A DNA stretch of 64,000 nucleotides from an uncultured Desulfuromonas sp. (GTDB lineage: Bacteria > Desulfobacterota > Desulfuromonadia > Desulfuromonadales > Desulfuromonadaceae): contig NZ_OY787469.1 of NCBI RefSeq assembly GCF_963678835.1, positions 248,001 to 312,000 on the forward strand. Reading direction: 5' to 3'. Below the pieces are notes generated by a model. The model did no database searches. It was not told the origin of the DNA and saw only the letters and a list, made by a program, of their open reading frames with translations. Shown piece by piece: positions 32,418-41,049 of the stretch. Position numbers and translations under genes: made by a program. Position 1 is the stretch's first letter, and each line of letters begins with the position of its first letter.

Positions 32418-34010
32418 ATGTTGTCACAGTTCGAGACCTATCTGCCCTGGCTGCTCCCGCCGTTATTGGGCGCTATCATCGGTTATGTCACCAATTATAT
32501 TGCGATTCGCATGCTGTTCCGGCCCTTGAGGCCCTGGCGTATTTGCGGCCTGCGCGTTCCCTTGACTCCGGGCATCATCCCTTCGCAACGCCATAAATTA
32601 GCGCGTAAAATGGGGGAAATGGTCGGAGATCACCTGCTGACCAGTGACGATATCGCCGACACCCTCGACAAAGAGGGCTTCCGTAAAAAGCTGCTTTTTG
32701 CCGTCGAAGAGAAGCTCGATCAATTTATCTGTCGCGACCTCGGAGCGCCCATCAGCCTGCTGCCGCCCCAGTTTCATGACCGGCTTGCCGATGTACTGGA
32801 AACCGTGCGCTGGAAATTGCTGCGTGCCCTGACCCGCCAATTAGAATCGGAGCAGGGGCGGCAGCAATTAGCTCGCTTCTGCCACGAATACCTGGATGTA
32901 CTCCTTGGCTATCGTCTCAAGGATCTGATGGATCATCCCAGCCAGACAATTCAGGGATTTGCCGGAGAAAAGATTGAACACTGGCTCGACAAAGAGCGGC
33001 TGGAAGGCTGGCTGGACCGTTTTATCGATCAACGCCTGCAACAACTGATCGACAACCAGCACTGTCTCAATGACTTGCTCCCCGGCGAACTGGTGGATGG
33101 TGTCCTCGAACTGGTGGAGCAGGAGTTGCCGGCGATCATTGAACAACTTTCCGCCATGCTCGACGACCCGGAGGTCCGCAAGCCGCTGCAGGGCAAGGTC
33201 CGTGATGCCATTGCCAACCTCATTGACTCCATTGATGGCCTTTCCGCCTTGATCGGCGCGCTGTTTGACATGGAAAAGATCTACGCCAAGTTGCCCGGCT
33301 TTATGGATAAAGCGGCAGTGGAGCTGAAAGAGTGGCTGGCCTCGGAGTCGGTTCGGCAACAGATCAGCTTAAAGCTACGCGACCAACTCACCGAATGGCT
33401 GAATCAGCCGCTGAGTCGTTTGCTGGAAAAAGTGCCTTACGAACGGGTCGTCCGCGTCCGCGGCCAGGTCAGTTATCGTGTTTGTGGCTGGCTGACCGGC
33501 GACACGGTCCGTCAACAGCTGCTTGCCGCCATAGAAAAGGGCGTAGAAGCCATTGAAGGGCGACCGCTGTCCGACTGGATTGATCCACTGCTACCGGAAC
33601 AGGGTCGCGAGAAGGTGGCCAACCTGATCAGCACGGCTATTATCGATCAACTCAGTCGCGAGTCAGTGCAGCTAAGCGTCGAGCGCTTTTTAGAGAACCG
33701 CATGAACCATTTTATCTATCAGCGACCTCTTGGCCAATTGAATCGCTACCTGCCCAGTGACGGGCGTGAAGAGCTGGCCGTTGGCCTGTTCGATCAACTG
33801 GTGGTGTTGTTGAAAAAGGAGATTCCGCCTCTGGTGGAAACCCTCAACATCTGTCAGATCGTCGAAGATAAGGTCAATTCGTTGGATATTCTCAAGGTGG
33901 AAGGGCTGCTCATGGGCATCATGAAAGAGCAGTTCAAGTACATCAATCTGTTTGGCGCCCTGCTCGGCATGCTGATCGGTCTGCTTAATCTGTTGCTGCT
34001 GCAGATGTAA
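32418..34010 (+). CDS. DUF445-family membrane protein
   Basis: A 530-residue protein. An N-terminal membrane hairpin (LPWLLPPLLGAIIGYVTNYIAIRMLF) leads to the conserved PLTPGIIPSQRHKLARKMGEMVG, the DUF445 signature. A long amphipathic helical middle follows, and a C-terminal membrane segment (LFGALLGMLIGLLNLLLLQM) ends it. Bacillus YheB is a relative; the function is not established. Isolated gene with a weak GAGG ribosome site. Confidence 0.88.
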   Translation: MLSQFETYLPWLLPPLLGAIIGYVTNYIAIRMLFRPLRPWRICGLRVPLTPGIIPSQRHKLARKMGEMVGDHLLTSDDIADTLDKEGFRKKLLFAVEEKLDQFICRDLGAPISLLPPQFHDRLADVLETVRWKLLRALTRQLESEQGRQQLARFCHEYLDVLLGYRLKDLMDHPSQTIQGFAGEKIEHWLDKERLEGWLDRFIDQRLQQLIDNQHCLNDLLPGELVDGVLELVEQELPAIIEQLSAMLDDPEVRKPLQGKVRDAIANLIDSIDGLSALIGALFDMEKIYAKLPGFMDKAAVELKEWLASESVRQQISLKLRDQLTEWLNQPLSRLLEKVPYERVVRVRGQVSYRVCGWLTGDTVRQQLLAAIEKGVEAIEGRPLSDWIDPLLPEQGREKVANLISTAIIDQLSRESVQLSVERFLENRMNHFIYQRPLGQLNRYLPSDGREELAVGLFDQLVVLLKKEIPPLVETLNICQIVEDKVNSLDILKVEGLLMGIMKEQFKYINLFGALLGMLIGLLNLLLLQM

Positions 34011-34074
34011 ATGGCAACTGTTTATTGATCGCGTGTTTCGTCGCGTAAATTTAAGCACTTGGTGAATTACAGAA

Positions 34075-34165
34075 GATCAAAATCAAGGTCGCCAGGACTC
34101 GACCCGGCAGCCCACGTCATGTGCGGAGCAACTCGCATGAACGGATGTTGCTCGCTGATGCAGCA
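34075..34165 (+). repeat. Fragment of the dispersed multi-hairpin repeat
   Basis: A short diverged piece with AAGGTCGCC, a decayed GCCAGG/CCCGGC hairpin, and a CATGAACGGATG end resembling the borders of full units elsewhere. The middle of the unit is missing. Confidence 0.6.
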
Positions 34166-34300
34166 TAGGCAAACGTTATTGGCACACTCTCACATCAAAC
34201 AATAACAGACATCTCACGTCTCTTTTATCCGACGCAGGTTTAATCAGCACCATTTCAGCGCCGGACTGTTGTCTCAACCACGATGTGAGGAGAATTTGTG

Positions 34301-34720
34301 ATGAAGCGTGTTGTCGGTTCCTATCACCCCCATGAAGAAGAACCCTACATGAACCAGTGCCAGCTGGACTACTTCGAAATCCAGCTCAGACAGTGGCGAA
34401 CCCAGCTCCAGCAGGAAGCCCATGAGGCGACCCGCGAGATGCGTGAAGAAAACGTCCGCGCTGCCGAGCTGGTCGAACAAAGCCTCAGCGAATACCAGCG
34501 GCGCATGACACTGATCAGCCATGACCGTAAAAGTCGCCTGCTGGCCCAGATTGATGCGGCTCTGCTGCGAATCAAGGACGGCAGCTACGGTTACTGTGTC
34601 GAAACCGGAGAAGAGATCGGCCTGCGCCGGTTGCTGGCGTATCCGGCCGCGTTCCTGCTCGTTGAGGTCCAGGAAGCTCGCGAACATCGCAGTCGTTCCT
34701 TTGCCAACGGCGTCGGCTAA
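34301..34720 (+). CDS. DksA/TraR-family protein lacking the zinc-finger cysteines
   Basis: A 139-residue protein with the DksA layout. A long coiled coil spans about 35-95 and ends in the globular motif GSYGYCVETGEEIGLRRLLAYP, normally a four-cysteine zinc finger. Only one of the four cysteines remains; the others are replaced (VE.. and LLVEVQ). Such zinc-less DksA paralogues occur in other bacteria and can still bind RNA polymerase with ppGpp. The start follows GAGGAG; a GTG three bases earlier is possible. Terminated by a strong hairpin overlapping its stop. Confidence 0.82.
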   Translation: MKRVVGSYHPHEEEPYMNQCQLDYFEIQLRQWRTQLQQEAHEATREMREENVRAAELVEQSLSEYQRRMTLISHDRKSRLLAQIDAALLRIKDGSYGYCVETGEEIGLRRLLAYPAAFLLVEVQEAREHRSRSFANGVG

Positions 34721-34739
34721 AACCGACGCCATTTTTTTT
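34709..34739 (+). terminator. Strong rho-independent terminator
   Basis: GGCGTCGG/CCGACGCC with a six-base loop and eight T's. The stop codon of the DksA-like gene lies in the loop. Confidence 0.92.
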
Positions 34740-34833
34740 GGTACGACCCATCGGTTGGTTTTTTTCGTGTGACGCTTTTCTTTGGCGGCTGAATCTCTAT
34801 ACTTGGTACAACACACCAAGAGGAGATTGCGCC

Positions 34834-35163
34834 ATGCCCCGTCATTTTCGCCCGACATCGCGAAAAAAAACGCCGCTCAAATCTGCTGAGGAGCGTGAGG
34901 CCTTTGTGCGCCAGGCTAAAGCGCAACAGCAGGACAACCGCAATTACCGCGAGCGTTCGCTGGAACTGCATGGTTGGATCTGTGCCAAATGCGGCCGTGA
35001 ATTCACCCTTGATACGCTGCATTTGCTGACTGTACATCATATCGACGGCAATCATCACAATAACCCTCCTGATGGCAGTAATTGGGAAAACCTGTGTGCT
35101 TATTGCCATGATGATGAACACAGCCGTGGTTTACTTGCTGACGCCCTGAAGCGCGATGGATAG
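34834..35163 (+). CDS. HNH-family nuclease (YajD-like)
   Basis: A 109-residue small HNH protein. The zinc ligands CAKCG and CAYCHDDEH frame the catalytic core LTVHHIDGNHHNNPPDGSNWENL. The ATG follows AGAGGAG. This class is related to E. coli YajD; its substrate is unknown. Its stop is eight bases from the next start, so the gene may be cotranscribed with the PAS phosphatase. Confidence 0.88.
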   Translation: MPRHFRPTSRKKTPLKSAEEREAFVRQAKAQQQDNRNYRERSLELHGWICAKCGREFTLDTLHLLTVHHIDGNHHNNPPDGSNWENLCAYCHDDEHSRGLLADALKRDG

Positions 35164-35171
35164 GGGGCGTC

Positions 35172-36698
35172 ATGGAGATCACGCGCGCTTTTCTCAGCTC
35201 GATTATCAACTCTTCTGATGATGCCATCCTCGGCATGCGCCTTGATGGTCGAATCATCAGCTGGAACGAAGCGGCGGAAAAAATTTACGGCTACCGCCGC
35301 GAACAGATCCTCCAAAAACCCCTGTGGCAGTTGTGCCTTCCCGAACGTCACGACGAGATCCGTCACTTACTCACTGCCGTTGTCAAAGGACAGCGCATCA
35401 GCCATTTTCACACCATGCATCTGCGTCGTGACGGCCAGTCGATTTTTGTGTCGCTGTCGATCTCTCCATTGGTGGATGACTCCGGCCAGTGTGTTGGAGC
35501 GGCACTGATCTCCCGCGATATTACCCAACAATGGCATGAACAGCAGGCCCTGGAAGAAACCCGCGAAAAATATCAGCAGATTTTCCATCGTGAATCTGAC
35601 GCCATTATCCTCATCGACGCCAAGCGACGCGCTATCAGTGAAGTGAATGATGCCGCCTGTCGTCTGTATGGCTACACGCAGGAGGATTTCCTCAACCGGA
35701 CATTCAATGATCTGCTGGTGGACAGCGAACAGGGAAAAATTGATCTGGCTCGCTGTCTGTGTGGAGAGGGTGATGTGATTCCGGCCAGCCGTCATCGTCG
35801 CCATGATGGCAGCACCTTTATTGCCGAGGTGTCAATCAGTTCCATCCTGTGTAGCGGTCATCGTACTCTGGTCGCCATTATCCGGGATATTTCCGAACGT
35901 CAGAAAGCCCATGAATTGCGCCAGTCTCTGGTGATGGCCCGGGAGATTCAGCGCAAACTGCTGCCACGGGTCGAAGCCTGTCAGGTACCGGTTGATCTCT
36001 ATGTGGCCTCGCGCTATTGCGATGAGATCGGTGGCGATTTTTACGATTTCTTTTTGCCGGATGAGCACCATCCTCTGCTCAGCTTTGCCGTGGGTGACGT
36101 GTCGGGACATGGTGTAGGAGCTGCGCTGCTCATGGCCATGGTCAAAGGGGTGTTTCGCCTGTCCATTGAACAGCTTAGTTGCGATCTGCAGCGCCTGTTT
36201 TCAGTGATTAATCGTCATCTGGTCGAACATAGTCAGGATGACAGTTTTATGACGCTATTTTGCGGTCAATACCACCCGCAAACAAGCCGATTGGTGTGGA
36301 ATTCCGCTGGTCATGGGCCGGTGTTCTGGTATCGTAATCCCAGCGCAACCATCGAGGAATTGGCCGCAACCGGTTATCCTTTGGGGATTAACGCCGATGC
36401 TCGATATCAGCCGGCAGAGGGAATTGTTCTCTCCTGTGGGGATATTCTGGTGATCGGGACGGATGGCATCTGGGAAGCGCGCAATGTTCACGGGGAGATG
36501 TTCGGAACCGAGCGCTTGCGTCAGGTGCTTGCCAGCCATGTTGAAAAATCGGCTCGCGTCATTCATCAGAAAATTATGGCGCATCTCGATCAATTTACCG
36601 GTACCGCACGTCAGGAAGATGACATCAGCCTGATGGTTGTCAAGTTTCTGCCGGAACATCCTCTGGTCCGCCAACAGGATGATCCGGCAGCATCATAA
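35172..36698 (+). CDS. Dual-PAS PP2C/SpoIIE-type serine phosphatase
   Basis: A 508-residue cytoplasmic protein: PAS at about 5-125, second PAS at about 130-255, then a SpoIIE-like phosphatase domain at about 265-495. Catalytic metal-binding motifs are IGGDFYDFF, FAVGDVSGHGVGAALLMA, GTDGIWEARN and EDDISLMVVK. It probably dephosphorylates an anti-anti-sigma factor or a comparable regulator in response to a PAS signal; no partner gene is adjacent. Confidence 0.9.
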   Translation: MEITRAFLSSIINSSDDAILGMRLDGRIISWNEAAEKIYGYRREQILQKPLWQLCLPERHDEIRHLLTAVVKGQRISHFHTMHLRRDGQSIFVSLSISPLVDDSGQCVGAALISRDITQQWHEQQALEETREKYQQIFHRESDAIILIDAKRRAISEVNDAACRLYGYTQEDFLNRTFNDLLVDSEQGKIDLARCLCGEGDVIPASRHRRHDGSTFIAEVSISSILCSGHRTLVAIIRDISERQKAHELRQSLVMAREIQRKLLPRVEACQVPVDLYVASRYCDEIGGDFYDFFLPDEHHPLLSFAVGDVSGHGVGAALLMAMVKGVFRLSIEQLSCDLQRLFSVINRHLVEHSQDDSFMTLFCGQYHPQTSRLVWNSAGHGPVFWYRNPSATIEELAATGYPLGINADARYQPAEGIVLSCGDILVIGTDGIWEARNVHGEMFGTERLRQVLASHVEKSARVIHQKIMAHLDQFTGTARQEDDISLMVVKFLPEHPLVRQQDDPAAS

Positions 36699-36769
36699 GC
36701 GTAAGACCTTGCTGGCCCCGTGGCGGCACCGACTGTTGCTTAGCCTCCCCTGTGAGGGGGGCTGGCACG

Positions 36770-36982
36770 ATGTTCGCGAGATTTTCACAGCGCCGATTGG
36801 AGCTTCCCGTCGCGATTGTTGCGTTTATCGCCACATTGTCGGTGATGGAATTCTTTTCCTATCAGTATCGGGGTCAGTCGTTTCCCGGACGACGGCATCA
36901 TCGCCGATGAGCTGCTTAAGCAGGCCGATGTGGCCATGTATGACGACAAAAAGCGGCTCAAATCCAGCGTTCAAGACAACTG
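36770..36982 (+). pseudogene. Internally deleted membrane GGDEF gene
   Basis: The first part, behind a ribosome-like GAGGGGGG, encodes MFARFSQRRLELPVAIVAFI and the rest of one membrane anchor, then goes out of frame. The second part encodes DELLKQADVAMYDDKKRL, the usual C-terminal end of a GGDEF domain, to a stop at 36982. Everything between has been deleted. It converges with the next gene and overlaps its 3' end. Confidence 0.7.
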
Positions 36983-38350
36983 ATCGCGGGCATCACGTAC
37001 CGCATCGCGAATCAATTCCGGCAGAGCCGGGTGGATATAAATCATCTGTAGCAAATCTTCGACAGTCACCTGTTGCTGCATGCCGAGAATCAGCATGTGG
37101 ATCAGATCCGAGGCCTCCTCACCGATAATGTGCGCCCCGAGTAACCGGTGGCTGCTGCGGTCAAACAGCAGTTTGGCAAAACCGTTTTCCACCATGCGCG
37201 CCATGCCCATGTTGCTGTCCGCATAGTCGGCGCGGCCGACCACGTAATCGATCCCCTGTTGTTGAAGGTCCTTTTCCCCGGCACCCACAGCCGCCATTTC
37301 CGGCACGGTAAACACCGCACGCGGAACCGCACCATATGCAATCGGCTCGTTACTGGGCGCTTCAAACAGCGTGCGCATCAGATACTCCCCTTCAAAATTG
37401 ACACTGTGGCGGAACAGGTAGTTGCCGACACAGTCGCCCAACGCATAGACACCGGGAACCGCTGTCCGCAAATGGTCATCGACCTCAATGAACCCCTTGT
37501 CATTACAGCTGATCGCCGTGTGTTCCAGGCCGAGGTCGTCGGTGACCGGATCAACGCCGGTGCTGACCAGCAGGGCTTCGGCATAGAGCTCTTTTTCAAT
37601 GCCGCTTTCGTTGTGACGCACCCGGACACAGAACAGCTCATCTTCCCAGTGTACCGCCACCGGCTCAAAGCCCATATGCAGGGTATGGCGCTGGCGGAAA
37701 TCCTCGGAAAACTCTGTGCGGATATCGTCATCCTCCTGCCGCAACAGCGCACTACGTACCAGAAAATGAGTTTCAGTGCCAAAGGCTTCGTAGACATGGC
37801 CAAGTTCACAGGCAATATAGCTCGCCCCGATAATGATCATTCTTTTGGGTAATGAATCGCAGCGTAACGCTTCGGTGCTGGTCATGTAGGGTGTGTCGGC
37901 AAGGCCGGGAATCTCTGGAATGGATGGTCGCGCGCCAGTGGCGATGAAGATGGCGGGGGCGGTCAGTTGGCGGCCATTGACCTCAACGACTTTATCCGCA
38001 ACGAAGCGGGCACTGCCGGTAATGTAATCAAGATGGTCAAGTTGGCGGACGCCTTGAGCAAAATGCTCGGACATGCGCGATACCGTTTCGGTCACGCGCT
38101 GTACCAGAGCGGAAAAGTTGCCATCAATCTGCTGATCAGCGCGGACATTAACCCGTCGCGCCTTGCGAATTGCGTAGATCATATCTGCGGGATAGATCAA
38201 CATTTTAGAAGGGATGCAACCACGATTCAGGCAGGTGCCGCCAAATGCATCACGCTCAATCAGAGCTGTTTTCAATCCCCGCTTGGCTGCAGGAAGCGCG
38301 ATTTTTGTGCCACCACCGGAACCGATCACAATGACATCAAACTGTTCCAT
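36971..38350 (-). CDS. Dihydrolipoamide dehydrogenase-like flavin disulfide oxidoreductase
   Basis: A 459-residue class I pyridine nucleotide-disulfide oxidoreductase. FAD motif VIVIGSGGGTKIALPAAKRG, redox disulfide GGTCLNRGCIPSK, NAD motif around IIIGASYIACELGHVYEAFG, FAD motif VYALGDCVG, and the C-terminal dimer motif HPALPELI with the acid-base His. It could be a lipoamide, mycothione or related disulfide reductase. No 2-oxoacid dehydrogenase genes are adjacent, so the substrate is undecided. The start was set at the ATG behind GGAGG. Confidence 0.85.
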   Translation of the reverse strand: MEQFDVIVIGSGGGTKIALPAAKRGLKTALIERDAFGGTCLNRGCIPSKMLIYPADMIYAIRKARRVNVRADQQIDGNFSALVQRVTETVSRMSEHFAQGVRQLDHLDYITGSARFVADKVVEVNGRQLTAPAIFIATGARPSIPEIPGLADTPYMTSTEALRCDSLPKRMIIIGASYIACELGHVYEAFGTETHFLVRSALLRQEDDDIRTEFSEDFRQRHTLHMGFEPVAVHWEDELFCVRVRHNESGIEKELYAEALLVSTGVDPVTDDLGLEHTAISCNDKGFIEVDDHLRTAVPGVYALGDCVGNYLFRHSVNFEGEYLMRTLFEAPSNEPIAYGAVPRAVFTVPEMAAVGAGEKDLQQQGIDYVVGRADYADSNMGMARMVENGFAKLLFDRSSHRLLGAHIIGEEASDLIHMLILGMQQQVTVEDLLQMIYIHPALPELIRDAVRDARDQLS

Positions 38351-38438
38351 GAGATCCTCCACCGAGATAGTACCAATAACAAAAAAAATCATTCAAGAGT
38401 TTTAGCCTAATACACTCACCGAGGAATGTCCACGGTAG

Positions 38439-38461
38439 AACATGACCGTGCAGGTCATGTT
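38439..38461. promoter_or_regulatory. Perfect 9-bp inverted repeat between divergent genes
   Basis: AACATGACC-GTGCA-GGTCATGTT. Its place between the oxidoreductase and the two-component operon suggests an operator. Confidence 0.4.
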
Positions 38462-38581
38462 TTGCCGTTTCCCTATCTGCAAGATCGATTTTTCCTGTTA
38501 AGCTGTGAAGAAAATCAGGCAGATGACATCAATTCTCCCTTTGGAGTCCGTTGATCTGTCGTTTTTAGGGAAAGGAAATCT

Positions 38582-40240
38582 ATGGACGTGAACCGTCTGT
38601 TGCGGAGTTTACGCCGTTTTGAACCGCGCTCCTTATATGGTCAGATGCTGGTGCTGGTGCTGGTCGTGGCCTTGATTGAGGTGTTTGTCAGCGGTGCGAT
38701 CTTTGCTAGTCTGATCGGCAGCATCTCCGAAAAGCAGATTGGCCGACGGGCGCTGGATATTGCCCATTCCGTGGCGGTGATGCCGGTGGTGATCGAAGCG
38801 CTGCAGTCATCTGAAAGAGAGCATCCAAAAATCCAACAGCTGGCCGAAGCTATTCGTGTCCAAACCGTGGCAGAATATGTTGTCGTCGCTGATCGCACCG
38901 GCAGGCGGCTGTCCCATCCCGAACAGGAACGCATTGGCAAAAAATTTGTCGGCGGCGATGAGGTTGCTGCATTGGAGGAGGGGCAGTCCTATACCTCCAG
39001 AGCCAGGGGAACCTTAGGCTATTCGTTGCGGGGCATTGTGCCGGTTTTTAATGCCGAGCATGCGATCATCGGGTTTGTCGCGGTGGGTTATTTGAGCCAG
39101 GATATCGCTGAAATTATCTATGGCTACCAGAGCGAACCGCGTACCTATATTCTGATGATGATCGTCATCGCCCTGCTCAGTGCTTCATTTATTGCCCGCT
39201 TTGTCAAAAAGCAGACCCTGGGTTTGGAACCGCAGGAAATTGCCTCTCTTTACCAGGAGCGCGATGCCATTCTTCAGTCGATCCGTGCCGGAATCATTGC
39301 CATCGATGGTGCGTCACGTATCCGCCTGATCAATCAGGCCGCTCTCGAACACACCGGTCTGGACGATTCCACTTCACTGGTTGGTCGCACTGTTGCCGAG
39401 GTGTTTGCCGATAGTGATTTCAAGCCTTTACTGGAGGCAGAGCAGGAGATCCATTTTAAAGAGCTGGTCATTGACGGCCAGCCGATGTTTTTTACCAGCG
39501 TGCCGATTGTGTATCAGGGCGAGGTCAGCGGTTCCGTCGCCAGCTTTCGACGCAAACAGGAATTGCATCGACTTGAAGAAGAGTTGCGTCAGACCCGAGA
39601 GTTTACAGAAATGTTGCGGGTGCAGGCCCACGAATATTCCAATAAATTGCACACTTTGTCAGGGTTGCTGCAAATTCAGGCTTATGACGAGGCCCTTGAT
39701 CTGATTGTGCGCGAGGCCGAAGGTTATCAGAGCCTGATTCAATTTTTAACCCGTGCCGTGCCGCACCCGATGATCTCGGCGATTATTCTCGGCAAGTACA
39801 ACCGCGCTCAGGAGCTTAAAGTGGCCTTTACCATCGACCCCGAAAGCAGCATGGCAGATATCCCCGACAGCCTCAATCAACAGAATCTGGTCACCATTCT
39901 CGGCAATTTGCTCGACAATGCTCTGGAGGCCGCCCAACGCGATGGCTCGCGTCCGGCCAAGATTCAATTGTTTATGACCGATATCGGCCACGACCTGATT
40001 TTTGAGATTGAAGATTCCGGTGGTGGCATTGCCCCTGAGGAACAGGAACGCGTGTTTTTCAAGGGCTATTCGTCCAAAGTGGATACTGGCACGCCACCGA
40101 GTGCACATGGCGTCGGGTTGTACCTGGTTCGGGAAAAAGTGGAAGAGCTGGCCGGTCAGGTGACCATCTCCACCGGAGAATTAGGGGGCGCGTTGTTCAC
40201 CGTGATCATTCCCAAGCAGTCGCATCGGGAGGAGGGTTGA
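38582..40240 (+). CDS. CitA/DcuS-type sensor histidine kinase
   Basis: A 552-residue membrane kinase. First membrane helix at about 22-45, extracytoplasmic PDC/PAS-like sensor at about 48-180 (TVAEYVVVADRTGRRLSHP, then YSLRGIVPVF), second helix at about 183-203. A cytoplasmic PAS follows at about 220-330, and the kinase core has the HEYSNKLH histidine box around residue 350 and the ATP lobes NLLDNALEAAQ and DSGGGIAPEEQ. This family senses C4-dicarboxylates, citrate or related acids. It is coupled to the response regulator by a one-base overlap. The TRAP transporter at the left end would be a logical target, but nothing here proves it. Confidence 0.9.
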   Translation: MDVNRLLRSLRRFEPRSLYGQMLVLVLVVALIEVFVSGAIFASLIGSISEKQIGRRALDIAHSVAVMPVVIEALQSSEREHPKIQQLAEAIRVQTVAEYVVVADRTGRRLSHPEQERIGKKFVGGDEVAALEEGQSYTSRARGTLGYSLRGIVPVFNAEHAIIGFVAVGYLSQDIAEIIYGYQSEPRTYILMMIVIALLSASFIARFVKKQTLGLEPQEIASLYQERDAILQSIRAGIIAIDGASRIRLINQAALEHTGLDDSTSLVGRTVAEVFADSDFKPLLEAEQEIHFKELVIDGQPMFFTSVPIVYQGEVSGSVASFRRKQELHRLEEELRQTREFTEMLRVQAHEYSNKLHTLSGLLQIQAYDEALDLIVREAEGYQSLIQFLTRAVPHPMISAIILGKYNRAQELKVAFTIDPESSMADIPDSLNQQNLVTILGNLLDNALEAAQRDGSRPAKIQLFMTDIGHDLIFEIEDSGGGIAPEEQERVFFKGYSSKVDTGTPPSAHGVGLYLVREKVEELAGQVTISTGELGGALFTVIIPKQSHREEG

Positions 40241-40932
40241 TGACACCGTTACGTGTATTGATTGTTGAGGATGATCCGCGCATTGCCCAGTTGCATCAAC
40301 GGTTTTGCGAAAAAGTCGCGGGATTTGAAGTCAGTGGACTGGCTGCCACCTGCGAAGAGGCGGATGAGCTGGCAACGATTCTCGAACCTGACTTGTTGTT
40401 GCTCGATCTGTACCTGCCAGATGGCAACGGCATGGATTTGTTACGTCAGTTACGCACTCGAGGCCAAGGGGTGGATGTGATTTTGATCACTGCGGCCAAG
40501 GATGTCGCCGCTGTACAACAGGCGCTGCGTGCCGGGGCGTTTGATTACCTTGTCAAACCGGCGGTATTTGCCCGTTTTGAAGAAGCTTTGACCAAGTTTG
40601 CCGCCTATCGGCAACAACTCGGCCGGGGCGATGTTTTAAATCAGAACGATATCGATCAGTTGCTGCACAGCCATCATCAGCCGACGGCAATGGAACGTAG
40701 CGCCGTGCCAAAGGGGATTGATCCATTGACCCTGACCAAGATTCGTCAGGTCTTTGCCGACAAGCCACAACACGGGCTAAGCGCTGAAGAGGTGGGGGCG
40801 CAGATTGGCGCCAGTCGGTCAACGGCGCGGCGTTATCTCGAATATATGGTGTCGATCAGTGAGCTGACGGCGGATGTCGTGTATGGTACGGTTGGCAGGC
40901 CAGAGCGGCGATATTTCTGCTTTGAAAATTAG
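40240..40932 (+). CDS. CitB/DcuR-type response regulator
   Basis: A 230-residue regulator. The receiver domain has the acidic pair VEDDP and the phospho-acceptor aspartate near residue 53 (LLLLDLYLPDG). A C-terminal helix-turn-helix (GLSAEEVGAQIGASRSTARRYLEYM) is typical of CitB/DcuR. The ATG overlaps the kinase stop (TGATG) behind GGGAGGAGG. Target promoters unknown. Confidence 0.9.
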   Translation: MTPLRVLIVEDDPRIAQLHQRFCEKVAGFEVSGLAATCEEADELATILEPDLLLLDLYLPDGNGMDLLRQLRTRGQGVDVILITAAKDVAAVQQALRAGAFDYLVKPAVFARFEEALTKFAAYRQQLGRGDVLNQNDIDQLLHSHHQPTAMERSAVPKGIDPLTLTKIRQVFADKPQHGLSAEEVGAQIGASRSTARRYLEYMVSISELTADVVYGTVGRPERRYFCFEN

Positions 40933-40976
40933 CAGGCAGTTGAAGAATAACCTGTGGAGCCCATGTCCGGGCGACC

Positions 40977-41010
40977 AAAATCAAGGACCGTTTTTCAAGC
41001 CCTTGATTTT
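40977..41010 (+). terminator. Terminator of the two-component operon
   Basis: AAAATCAAGG/CCTTGATTTT, a 10-bp stem ending in four T's, 45 bases after the regulator stop. Confidence 0.65.
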
Positions 41011-41049
41011 CTAAGTAAGATGGAAATTGCCTCTTCGGCTTGACTCCCC

